64,000 bases of DNA, taken from Setophaga petechia (lineage: Eukaryota > Chordata > Aves > Passeriformes > Parulidae). Position numbers and translations under genes: made by a program. The stretch spans positions 10,656,501 through 10,720,500 of the forward strand of contig JANCRA010000010.1 of the NCBI GenBank assembly GCA_024362935.1, written 5' to 3'. The notes under the pieces are model-generated. The model saw only the letters and a program-made list of their open reading frames with translations. It was not told where the DNA came from and did not search any database. Position 1 is the stretch's first letter; each line of letters begins with the position of its first letter. Below are positions 13,101-23,800 of this stretch, in pieces.

Positions 13101-16100
13101 GGTGTGCTGTGTGCCTGCTGTAGAGTGGGCCCTGGAGCACACAGGCTCCTTGTGCACTTGCATTGTGCAAAGCCACCCTCTGCGAGTCAGCAGTGGCGCA
13201 GGGGGAGCTGCCTCCTTTTTCTCTCTTGGTAAGGAAGAATTCTCAAAAAATATTTTTACATTTCTTGGGAACAACAGAAAAGCTTGACCTAATTGCTGTT
13301 CTGCATGCCCATGGCTTCTGAAAGGCCCAGCAGGATATAAAACCACCAGTTACCAGTTCTGATTTTTGCCAGAACTTCAAAGCGTCTCCTTTTATGCAGT
13401 AATCTTAAAACTTGTCCAAGAAAACACTCACACCATTACTTAGATGTTCCAGTTGTGCCACCAATATGGAAACTTAAATTATTATATTTCCCACAGGCAA
13501 AGCTTCCATCCTTAGTTCAACTTGATGGTCTTCTGCTTGCTGGTAGGGAAGATACAACTCCTTTCCATGGGCTGAGAAATGGCTGCAGCTCAAAGCTGAG
13601 CCAGCAGTGATGATTGATGGACTAAAAAAATAAGACCTTAATATAGTAACCAAAGTCCTATTTAGACTTGAAATGTTTTTTAATATAGTCATATCCTTCT
13701 CTGGAAAAGAAGCTTCTCATGCATCATTTCATAAATGTTTTGTTATTTTGCTGTTTGAGATTACAGCTCCCATCTTTATCACTTGTGCATCATGCCCAAA
13801 CTTTATCAGTAGAGATAAAAGCTTGTGATTAAAAGCAAAATTAGTCAGGTAGGACCCAGTCCTATCCCCTAAGTCTTAGTCACTTCTTAAAAGCTTTGTA
13901 AGCTGTGCCAGTGTGGCCCTGTGTGATCTGGCAATGTGTTTATTTTGTGAGCAAGGCAATGGCACAGGATTCATTAATTTGTGCTCAACAAGCCATGGCT
14001 GCTCTGCTCCAGAGATTGCAACCAAATAATATCAATGAATTATGAAATTGAAAGGGACATGGGGGCTTTTTGATCAGGTTGTATTGGGACTTTCTTGATA
14101 AGTGCAGTTATGTGGGCAGAGTCTGAGGTATTTATTTTTTCTGCTGGAGTGACCTCACAGCAGCACTTGACCTTGCAGCCAAGCCAAGCCAGGTTTGTCC
14201 CTTGGCCCCTGGGCCAGGAGATGCACCAGGTCCTGGTCAGGAGGCAGTCCTGGAATGCCAAACACCCACCAGGGCCAGCAGAGTCCCATCATACTCAAAG
14301 TGGTTTCAGTGACTACAGGATGTGTGGTCAGAAATGAAGAGGTTGCTCAAGAATCGTTTAGATGGAGAGAAATCCTCCTGCTTAAGGAAATATCCTGCTG
14401 AGTTTCTCCTGGAAAATAATTTGATGTGTAAAGTTGTATCTTTTCCAGATTATGAGGGATGGGATTTAAGAGAGAAGTGTCTAATTCTCCAAACTTAGAA
14501 AGCATGTGGGCCTCAAACTCTTTTCCCAGTTGGAAAATTTGCTGTTAAGAAAAGGAAATAGATTTTTATAAGCAATATTTAATTCAAGCATTTGGCTAAT
14601 TCTCCTGCTGCAAAGCTTTTAGGTCAAATTCTGATTCATTGATGTGGATCTGGAATAAAAGGGATTAGGAGAGGAACTGGACTCTGAAGTTAGGAAAACT
14701 TTGGTTTCTTGTTCACTTTTTCCTACTCATCAAATGTATTTTTAACCTATGTTTCTATTTTAAGTGTTGTAGGGAAACTTACTCCTACGTGTCTGCCTTT
14801 GCTCTTTTTCTGCCCATTGTCATCAGCTCTGCCATGGGTGTGTTCCATTTTTCTGTTGCAGAAAGGGATCCTGATCATTCTGGACATGACGTTGTTGTAC
14901 AAATGCTGGGAATTTCTACAGTTATTCCATTAGGTTAGAGAATGGAAAATGGGTGGTTTATTATTCTTATTACTCATTAAAAGTATGTGTTAAAACAGTG
15001 CCCTATTTCACAATGTGATGTTCTGCAGTAGCTCAGGGCCTGAGGGAAGCTGTGTCCAGCACCTTCCTTTTGTTTCTACATGTCTGTGGATTCACAGAAG
15101 TGTGTGTTGTGTTCAGGATTCCTACAGGGATCACTTTGGGGATCCATCTGAAAGCTTTTCATCTGGCATTAAGGTCATTCTCCCTCTGTCTGTCCTTGCC
15201 ATTTCTCTGTTGTGTGTGTGACCCTCAGCTCCTGTTGTCCACAATCCCACTCTCTCTCAGCTTCCAAAACCTTCCCATTTCCCAAAGTGAGTATTCTATT
15301 CCTAGGTCCCAGACACCTGGCAGCCATCAATCCAATGTCATTTACAGTATCCTGCAACACTAGTTGTGAGTGCTTTTTGTTTTCTGTGTTCATAAAGCAG
15401 CTAGAATGAGTCTGTTGGAGGAGCCAGGTCTGCATCCCACCCTGGCCCTGGTACTGTGGAGTTGTGGTGGATGTACTGCTTTCATAAATGCAGCAAACAG
15501 CATTGCCAAACCCAGTGGTTTATCTGGGGCCATCCATGTGCTCTGGGAAAAATAGCTCATCCTGGGAGAAAAGAATGATGGAGGGGTTTCCCTCAGTTTC
15601 CAGTAATTACTTTCAGAGTAATTATGTTGCTCAAAAGAAAGAGCTGCTGCTTGTCTTGTGAGAAAAAGGAGATAAGAAGAAGGAGGTTAAATGTGACAGC
15701 TCTTTGGGATACCAGCCCTGCCAGTGCTCCAGAGAGAGGAGAGCACAGTGGTGATGAGCCAAATTCACCTTGGGGCAGGAATTAGTCAGCTGGGAGATTC
15801 CCACTAGATTGAGGGTGTCCTGGGAGGTCTCCTGGAATAGGGAGAAAAGAAGGGGCTTGGCAAAGCAGAGGACCATATCATTTTTCTCCTGGTTTTCACC
15901 ATGTAATTCATGCTTTGCTCTGTAAAGCACTGTGATATAGTTTGTATACATTATGTAAAATAAGTTGTATTCTATTATATTGAAGAAATACAAATATAAA
16001 ATAAAGACAAAGGATGGAGTAAAGTAGCTGTGTGGTAACTGGACCCCCAGTCCCCAGTTGCACTGGTTGTCCCATTCCCCAAGTCTGTGGTTGCAGGTCT

Positions 16101-16599
16101 CTGCCATCCCTGGAATTATTTAGGTGTTTTCCACATGATGATAAATGTTAAATACAGACTGTCCTGGATGAAAGAGAAGCACAGATCAAATTCTGTCCCC
16201 ATCACTCTCCAGGAGAGCCTGTCTCCACCATCCCCTGCTCTCCTGCTGTTTGTGGCATTGCACAGCTCTTCTGTCTCAGGAGTTTTAAGAAACAATTTTT
16301 AATTGTGCTTCATTTTTCTGCAGTTGGGGAAGCTCTAATACATCTCCAGGCATAACTGGCACGTGAGCCCTTTAGAAGTAATGCTGTTGGTAATGGGACA
16401 GCATGTGGCAATTTGTGATCTAGGGAAAGCAAAACCCCAGCTATCCAGAGTTCGAGTGGGAGGGAGGCTGGGCGGGAGGTGAGGATGGCTCTAAGTACAT
16501 CAGATGGGCAACTTGCTATTGCAGAAGTTGGAATTTTGGCCCAAAAATGCCAAGGGGGATCTTTCATGGGAACAAAGGTGTGTTTGTGAGCTGCCCGGC
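7147..16599. other. Non-coding DNA, no gene recognised
   Basis: This stretch holds scattered short open frames only. I saw no domains and no CpG island; CpGs are sparse. A TTTG microsatellite lies near 11213 and an A/C-rich low-complexity patch near 9228-9270. A splice-acceptor-like polypyrimidine tract ending in CAG at 9517-9519 precedes nothing codable as a conserved protein. I see no further mobile elements, though diverged ones could be missed by eye. Confidence 0.6.
11213..11239. repeat. (TTTG)n microsatellite
   Basis: There are about six to seven perfect TTTG units on the + strand. This simple tetranucleotide repeat is isolated from any recognised mobile element, so it is not obviously the tail of a retroposon. 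Confidence 0.85.
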
Positions 16600-17020
16600 A
16601 GCAGGACGAGATCTGCTTCTGCATTTCAGCCCGAGGAACAGCAGCATCCCGAGCCGCGGCAGCGCGGGCGCGGCGGGAGCGGGAGCCGTAAATCCCAGCG
16701 GCCGCCGGGCCCCGCCGGGGACTCGGGCTCTGGGCTCTGCGAGCGCTGCCAAGGAGGTCAGCGCAGGGGGCTCCCGGCAAAATCCTTCTGCTCGGTGGGA
16801 ATTTCCCTCTTGAGCGACTGCTGCACTTTTTAACTGGAAGATTAATGGAAGGGGGCCGTGGAAAGGGCCGGAGTGCCGGAATTAGTTCATTAGTCTCTAA
16901 GCAAGCATGCAGTGAGTCACCGGCAGCGCTTCCTGCGCGCTGATGCTGTGCCTGGAGCTCTCCCAGCCATCGGCGCAGCGCTGGGAACTCGCGGGACCAC
17001 ATCACCGCATGCTGCGACTG
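16600..17020. promoter_or_regulatory. Orphan CpG-rich block (candidate promoter or enhancer)
   Basis: CpG dinucleotides are dense between about 16630 and 16770 ('gagccgcggcagcgcgggcg' and 'cggccgccgggccccgccgg' type runs) and again at 16918-17015, against a CpG-poor background. Between and after them lie a consensus AP-1 site TGAGTCA (16913-16919), a TATAAAA string near 17035, and AT-rich homeodomain-type TAAT/ATTA motifs to about 17065. No coding exon is recognisable on either strand. The 244-codon open frame on the - strand across this block has no familiar domain and is expected from CpG-rich sequence. The position about 24 kb upstream of the filamin exon fits a distal enhancer or lncRNA start. 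Confidence 0.5.
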
Positions 17021-17395
17021 CGGGCTGTTAATGCTATAAAACAAAACTAATCTAGATTAATTACACTGCACATGTTATTCATCTATAATCCCGCTCCTTG
17101 GCCTCTTTCCCTCCCAGCAGAGCTCCCCATTGTTTTCTGTTCCTCTCTTAAGGTGTCCTTCACTTCCTTTGGGTTTCTCCATTTTTTCCGAGGACTGGGA
17201 TGACAAAGCTTCCTGGTTGGCAGCACAGCAGTGCCTGCTCTGCCCGTTCACCTGGGCAGACCCATGTCTGAGTGTGTGGGGGCATAAACAGCCAGTCAGA
17301 GCTGTCATTTGGCTTTGCTGGGGCTCCAGCAGTGCCCTGTGATGGCAGTGAGGTGCTGCAGCACAGCAGGGTGGGTGGCTCTAAGTGCTCCTGGT

Positions 17396-17476
17396 CATAG
17401 GATCATAGAATATCATAACCTGGAAAATACTCAGTCCAGCCCCTGGCCTGGCACAGGACAACCTCACGGCACCAGA
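17396..17476 (-). mobile_element. CR1 LINE 3' end fragment, reverse orientation
   Basis: Read on the + strand, the element starts with the reversed CR1 terminus ('catag gatcatagaatatcat', 17396-17416). It continues with 'cagtccagcccctggcctggcacaggacaacct' (about 17431-17464), which matches the reverse complement of a common avian CR1 subfamily 3' end. Only about 80 bp are recognisable; the sequence then departs from the consensus. It is a heavily 5'-truncated, non-coding relic. Confidence 0.8.
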
Positions 17477-20400
17477 AATGATGGTCCTGATAGGGGATGC
17501 ACACAGGATATGTCTGTTTCCATGATGTTACAAAGGTTTGTTGCTACCTCTGACAGAAATGGGTTGAAAATGAAATCCAGCCATTCAGGGGACCAGCCTG
17601 TAACTGCAACCAGTTCTTACTCTGAAACAGCATCGTGTCAAACCAGTTGTCTTCCTCACATGGCAGTAGTGGTGTTTATGTGCAAACCTGTGTGCAGTCC
17701 TGGCTGCAGCACTCTGGGGTGAGACAGCCTCTCACTGCACTGCAAGGACCTGGAGGGAGAGCAGGGCCGAAATGGCAGATTTTTCATTCCTAGGACACAT
17801 CTCTCACCTGCACTGCAGACCCGTGGCCAGGGAGGAGAAGCCCCAACCACAGGTTCAGGCCTGGGGCTTTGGGCATCCAGGTGTCCCCTCCAGCTCATCC
17901 TTCACCACGGGGATCCTGGCACAGGTTTGTTCAGCAGCAGGTCTGGGGGTTGAGCATGAAGGGACCTGCAGCCTTCCTGACTGAGCACCATCACCTGCCC
18001 GTGCAGCCACAGGAGGCTGGTGCCTGTCCCACTGCCCTGCCTGGAGACTGCCCAGCTCTGGTAAATCTATTGCTGCCACAGGTGCTGGGAAATGAAAAGG
18101 TGTCAGCTTGACAGGGAAGCCTGTAGGATAAGGTCTGGTTACTGTCTGGAGCCTGTGGCAGCATTCCCAATGACTTGGGTGGGAGAAGCACGAGGACCCT
18201 GATCTCCTGAGACAATAAAGATCTAAGACTTACTAAATCTGGACAAAATAAGCTGTACTTTTGTTTTCCTGTGAGTTGTTTCATGCAAGAAGAGATTTTG
18301 AAATGATCTTAATACCTCACAGAGGATTGTTGCACTTTCATGTGATGCCAGTGGGATCAGCATGCCAGTGGATGCTCCGGTGGCTCCCAGGGTGCAGTGC
18401 CTGGAGGTCTCCAGCCCCCTCTGCAGCAGCAGTGGATTATGGGCATCATTCAGGTATTTTCCAAAATGTTCTGAATGATTTTTTGCTGCAGTCACTTCCA
18501 GCAGGTGTTTTGAAATGTGGTGACCATTTGTTTTTTCTTCAGCCTTTGTTTTTCTTCCCTGTTCACCTGTTTGAGCACTGTTGCCACAGGGAAAAGGACT
18601 CAGAAGGTTCAACCACTGGCTGGTATTTTTTTCCTTTTATTCTTTGCCTTTTCTTTTTTTTTAGACTGCATTTTTAAATGGCATGTTTATAAGTGTGGAC
18701 CTGATTTTCAAAACAAAGTGTTTTGAAACTGATTTTGCAAACAGCTGTTGCAAAGGACAGCCCAGACTGGAGACCTTTCACATCTGTATCTCTGACTGTG
18801 TCCCTGCAAAAGTGGTGTCAGCATGGAGGGTTCTGGGGTAGGTACAAAAAGGGGCTCATGACCCCCACAGGGCAGTAAAACAACTGTTTTGAACTCTTGG
18901 TCTGTCCCAGTGTCTCCTCAAGCTTTTCCAGCAGCTCAGACATCCCCAGCACCACTCTAACTCAAGAAAATATGCAATTTCTTAAGTGGTTTAAATACAG
19001 TGATTTGGGGAATCTGCATGTTGGTGAAACAGACCCTGCTCACACCTGAACCCCTTCCTCCTGCACCTGCTCCCCATGATTACCAGCCTTGGGAAGTTGA
19101 GGCATTTACCAGCAAAACCAACCCATCTGTGGGTATGTTTTCAGTGGCACTTTGTGCATCTGCTTTAGATTGCTTTAAATTACAGCAAGGGGCCAGCTAT
19201 GTTTAAATGGACTCAGAGGTGAGAGCAAAGAAGTGAGGCTTAAAATTCAAAGCAATCCGACCTGCCCTGCCATGGCGTCATGGTGTGAGTAAGGCGCTGG
19301 CACGGAGCCATCTCCTGACTCCTGGGAGAGATGCTTTAAAAGCTCCTCACATGGGCAGTTCAAATGATGTACACATGGGGAGAAAGAAAATAGTGGTTAA
19401 TTGAAACTCTGTACATGTATATATGTTTTTAGGATAAACAAAACAGATTGGGCAAATATTTACTTCTGCCCCTACTGCTACAAAGCAAACTTTCCCACAG
19501 CTTTTGACAGAGATAATCTGTTTTTTAGCCATGATGGTGAATTTGTAATGACAAGGTTTCATTCTGAATGTTTCAGGATTTCCTGATTGGTTCTCATGCA
19601 ATTATTTTGATTAACAATGAGGTTTTCAGACCAACTTGAAAGGGTCTTGGAGCCTTAGGAATAACCTGGCTCTTGGTTATTCCTCTCACTGGGATTATTT
19701 TCTGCAGCTTTCTAACACTGGAATCAAATTCTTTGGAAATCAAAGCAAACTACATCTTAAAAATATTTCATATCTCCACCCCCCTCTGAGAAGGGTTTTT
19801 TTAAGTCTAGAAAAATGCTTGTACCCATGTCAAAAAAAAAAAAAACCAAAAAACAAAACATAGAATTGGAATAAGAATGAAATCCCAGTGTAATTTCTTT
19901 AATGAAAATATGTATTTTTAATAAAAAGATAAATGCTTTAGGTGGTTATTTCTGTGAGAAGGCAACATCTGAAAACAGAAACTGAGAAGTATTCAGGGCT
20001 TTTCTGATTAAAAAAGAAATGAGATCTCATACTAGAAATGTCTGGATGTTTCTCTTTCATTTATAAACATAGGAGGAAGCTTAAGGAATTAGGAAACATC
20101 CATTAGTGCTGTTTACTCAGATTTCATTGTTCTGTTCTTATCACTTAGATTTTTTACCCTTTCTTTAAGATGAACTGGAAATCTCAGACTGGCTTTAGAG
20201 TGTGCATGCCAGCAGATCCCCTCCTCACTGCCTGTCTCTGCACTGTGGGTGATGGCACCTTTCTGCAGATGGGAACAGTGCTCAGGAGCTCCCATTCCTG
20301 GCAGGAAATGCCATCAGTGGCAAGTACCCTTCATTCAAAGCAATGATGTGCTTGGAGCCAGTGCATCCTAGGCAGGGTCCAAATCAGCAGGGGCTGCAGC

Positions 20401-23400
20401 TCCTTGAGCTGTCCCCACAAGTGCCCACAGCACACTGGCCTCCTGCTCAGGGCCAGGTGAGAAATGAGACCTGGCTCCTGCTCACAAGAGATGCACGTGG
20501 AATAACCACATCTCCATTTTCAGCTGGAGTGCTGGAGCTGCCTTTCCCCAGGGGGAGGGCAGGGTCACCAGTGGGGCTCCACAGTGCCCACCCTGGCACT
20601 GCCACCCCTCACTGAACTGCTGGGGAAGATGGAAGGTTGATGTCAACCAGGGGAGCCTAAACATCTGCAGTGTAACACAGATGTCTGCTGAGACAGGTCT
20701 TGCACTTACCATGTCCTAGATTAATTTGTCACTTTATCATAATTTAAATAGAATAGTGGATATAAGTGTCACAGTGGCAGAACCCAGTGAGGATTGAGAG
20801 GGTGGTTTTGATACATGCTGAGAAGCCTGTAAATAAAAAAAAAAACCCAGTTTTTCTTTCTGTGAAAGTGAAGCTTTCTGAGTTCAAGCATTTACCCAAC
20901 CAAACTGTCCAAGTTGAGCAAACACACTGGCTAAAGGTAAGTACGTGTAGCAGCGTATTTTCTTTCACACCACCAAAAGTGGAAACATAAGCAGTGTGTC
21001 TGATGTCATCTCCATACAGATGGGTTTGAAATGCTGGCTCCCATCTGAAACATCATTACTTTTACAGTGAACTTTTAAAAACTCTATTATTGCTGCTAAT
21101 ATTATGTGTATGTATTTTAGAAGTAATTTCCCCGGACTCCAATAAAACGTTCTAACAGAATTTTGTTCTCTAAACAATTTTAACCCATGTTTTGCCTTTT
21201 GGGGAGTACTTTTGGCCCCCAGGCAACACAGAAGAAAAATTACTGGCTAAGTAACACCAGATGCAGGAGAGACTGCTGGCCACTAGACAGCTCCCAGATG
21301 AGAAGGCCTTACAGGTTGAAATACAAATATGTTTTGTAATGAAAGCAGAAACCTTCTTTTACTTTAGGGCACAGGGACCAGCCATGAAACACAGAAAGGT
21401 TTTTTGTTTGGGTTACAGCAAGAGGCATCGTTATCCATAATTACATTTTTCATACCTGAAATCAAAAGCCCCAAAGCTGTCCTCTCTCCAGAGAGGTTTG
21501 GAAAATGATCTTAAATGGAAAATGATCTTAAATGTTTTTTTCTGACCTCAGGGTTGAATGAAAAGCTGCTGCAGCCCCTTGATAAGGGCGTCTGCATGGG
21601 GATTGTGTGTCAGCCACCGTCTCATGCCCCATCAGTGGTTCAGCCTCAGAGATTCCACATGTCACTGCAGTCACAGCCTCCTGCTCTGTGGAAAAAAGGC
21701 AAGAGGCACCTCTCCCCTCCCTCTCCCTCCCTCAGGCTCCTATTATTGTGGTCAAAAGTCACCTTTTGCATAACTCACAGTGCCTGGGAGCTGAAGGGGT
21801 CTGGCTGTGGTATGCACTGATAGTCCTTTGGGAATCACCTTTGGGATAGGAAGAGACTCTGCCAGGTGCAGCCCCTCTGGAGGGACTGGCTGAGGGTCAT
21901 GTTATTTATATTGGGCTAAAATGCATTGGATTGACTGAAGGGTCTCAGCACAGCCTGTGCCTGGGCAGCTCACAAGTGAAGCCCAGCCACAGGATACAGG
22001 GTGGGACATGCTGGCATCAGAGCCATGGGTTACAGGAGCCTTGTGTTGGCTGTTTGCTGTGAGCACTTTGTCACCAGTGATGAGAACCTGTGTGGGTTCC
22101 TGCAGATGCATGGCTGGTGCACTAGAAAGGACACAGAGGCTGAGCAGGGGTGGGCAGCAGCTGGGCTCAGCATGGTGAATGCCAGTGCACCTGGGCCAGT
22201 GAGCACTGTGCCCACAGGTCATTGCAACAACCTTGGTGGAAAACCTCCAACACAGCTTGGAGCTGCTGCCTTCCTGCTGGCCCCATGAAATGCTTCTGTC
22301 CCTGCCATGTGTGGCCTCCCCTGTGACATCCTGCAGCCTGCCTGCCTGGCACAGCCTCCTTTGGAGGAGGATGGTAAGTTCACAGCTGTCCCTTTCCTGT
22401 GACTTCCACCACAGCTGGGCAAGAGGGCAGCCTGTGTGTGGCAGCACACTGTACTGAGCCATGATTTTATGCCTAGCAAGTGGTGTTTGAAGAAGCCTTG
22501 CACGGGCCCAGATTTAGCTTCATTTCTGGTGGGGGGCAGGAGTCTACAACTTCCCATGTGCCAGACCTGAACAGGCTGCAGAGGAATAGGGGGGTGGGTG
22601 AGGGTGAGAGTGACCCCACAGCCAGGTATTGGGGACAGGATTCAGTGCCTTTTAACCCAGAAAATGTTTCCATTACTCAACAGTCACACAGCAGAGGAGT
22701 GCAAGAGGAACATGGAGGTCAGGGTTGACATCATCATGTAACCATTTTAAACATCTTGCTGGAAAAAGCAGCAGTTAGAGTTCCTGGTGGCTGCCACTAC
22801 TCTGCCCTATACATTTTGGTAGTAGCACATACAGAGCCTAGGGCTGATGTGTAGAAAGCTGGAAACTCAGTGGGCTCCAAGGGCAAAGCAGAGACAACTT
22901 CTTACCCATGCTCTTGCAGAGGCATCTTGAGCTGGACCACAAAACCCCATCACCAGGAGCCCCTCTCTGATCAAAGCAAGGAGGAACATGGGTGCTCATG
23001 CATAGGCATGGCCAGGCTAGGGCTGGCTGGGGTTTCCTGGCAGCAGGGATGGGACTGGGATTTTCTGGGGCCCCTTCCCAGTGTGCCCTTTCAGATCTGG
23101 GTATCTCCTCTGCCAGAAGCAGTTTCCACTCCCTTCAGTTTCCCAGGGGCTTGGTGAGACAGGGAAAAAAGTGCTGTGAAAGGTTTTCCCCTTCCCTTCC
23201 AAAGTATAAGCCCCTGGGGTTCCCGGCAGGGATTTGGCAGCCACAGGAATGTGTGGGAATACACGAGACTTCAGGACAGGGTTTAGGAGTGTATGCTGTT
23301 GTGAGAAATGTCTCACTGAGCACTTCTTGGCATCACACTCACCCCAAGTCTCAGAGCAAAACTGCCGACGCCGACCCCCCCATACCCTGGTTTCTCCCAG

Positions 23401-23559
23401 GTGCATGTCCTTGTTTTCAGCAGCCTGAAACAAGGGTGTGCCCAGGGTCCCTGGCAAGGGATGAGCACAGTGCTGCAGTATTTGCTGATGTTGTGCCTTT
23501 AGGGCGTGAAGGAGTTAAACTTTTCGGATGGAAAGCGAACTGAAGATCAGACTAGCAGC
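17477..23559. other. Non-coding DNA, no gene recognised
   Basis: I recognise no coding exon, CpG island or mobile element here. The region contains A-rich low-complexity patches (about 19832-19859 and 20830-20845) and one 17-bp tandem duplication, listed separately. Open frames of up to about 190 codons on both strands around 21.9-23.5 kb overlap each other in several frames, have no domains and lack consistent splice boundaries, so I treat them as chance. Confidence 0.6.
21500..21533. repeat. 17-bp tandem duplication (2 copies)
   Basis: GGAAAATGATCTTAAAT is present twice in direct tandem (21500-21516 and 21517-21533) with no mismatches. This is a recent small local duplication with no evident functional context. 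Confidence 0.85.
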
Positions 23560-23800
23560 CTGGTGACCTCCCGCCGCTGGGACAGCAGCAGCTCCCAGCC
23601 CAGCCCGACACTTCCATCCATCCGTCCGTCCGTCCGTCCGTCCGTCGGCGCGGTGCGGCGGGCAGCAGCGCACGGTAGGTGCGAGGGGCGGCGTGGGCAC
23701 CGTGTGGGACCTGCCCTCGGCTCCGGCGGGACCCCGGGGCTGGGGCCGGAGGGCCACGGCAGGGAGGGAGGCTCCGTGGGATGGAGGGAGCGCACGGATA
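23560..23800 (+). promoter_or_regulatory. Orphan CpG island with splice donor (candidate promoter/first exon)
   Basis: CpG density rises sharply from about 23565 and stays high to about 23800. The island contains a (TCCG)n repeat and then 'cggcgcggtgcggcgggcag'. At 23671-23680 it has CACG|GTAGGT, a good match to a 5' splice donor on the + strand (exon end at 23674). CpG island plus donor is the usual architecture of a non-coding first exon, here about 18 kb upstream of the filamin start and on the same strand. It could start a lncRNA or be a distal alternative promoter of the downstream gene. No coding content is recognised, and function is inference. Confidence 0.5.
23613..23646. repeat. (TCCA/TCCG)n microsatellite inside CpG island
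   Basis: Two TCCA units are followed by six TCCG units. The TCCG units each contain a CpG and have survived without decay to TCCA, consistent with low germline methylation across the surrounding island. Confidence 0.9.

Noticed and set aside
12762..13346. 194-codon open frame on the - strand, with overlapping frames on the + strand.
   Set aside because: No domain, no signal or repeat structure, no splice context, and several frames on both strands are equally open.
16310..17044. 244-codon open frame on the - strand.
   Set aside because: It runs through a CpG-rich block where stops are rare, has no recognisable domain and low-complexity Arg/Ala/Pro content, and other frames are also open.
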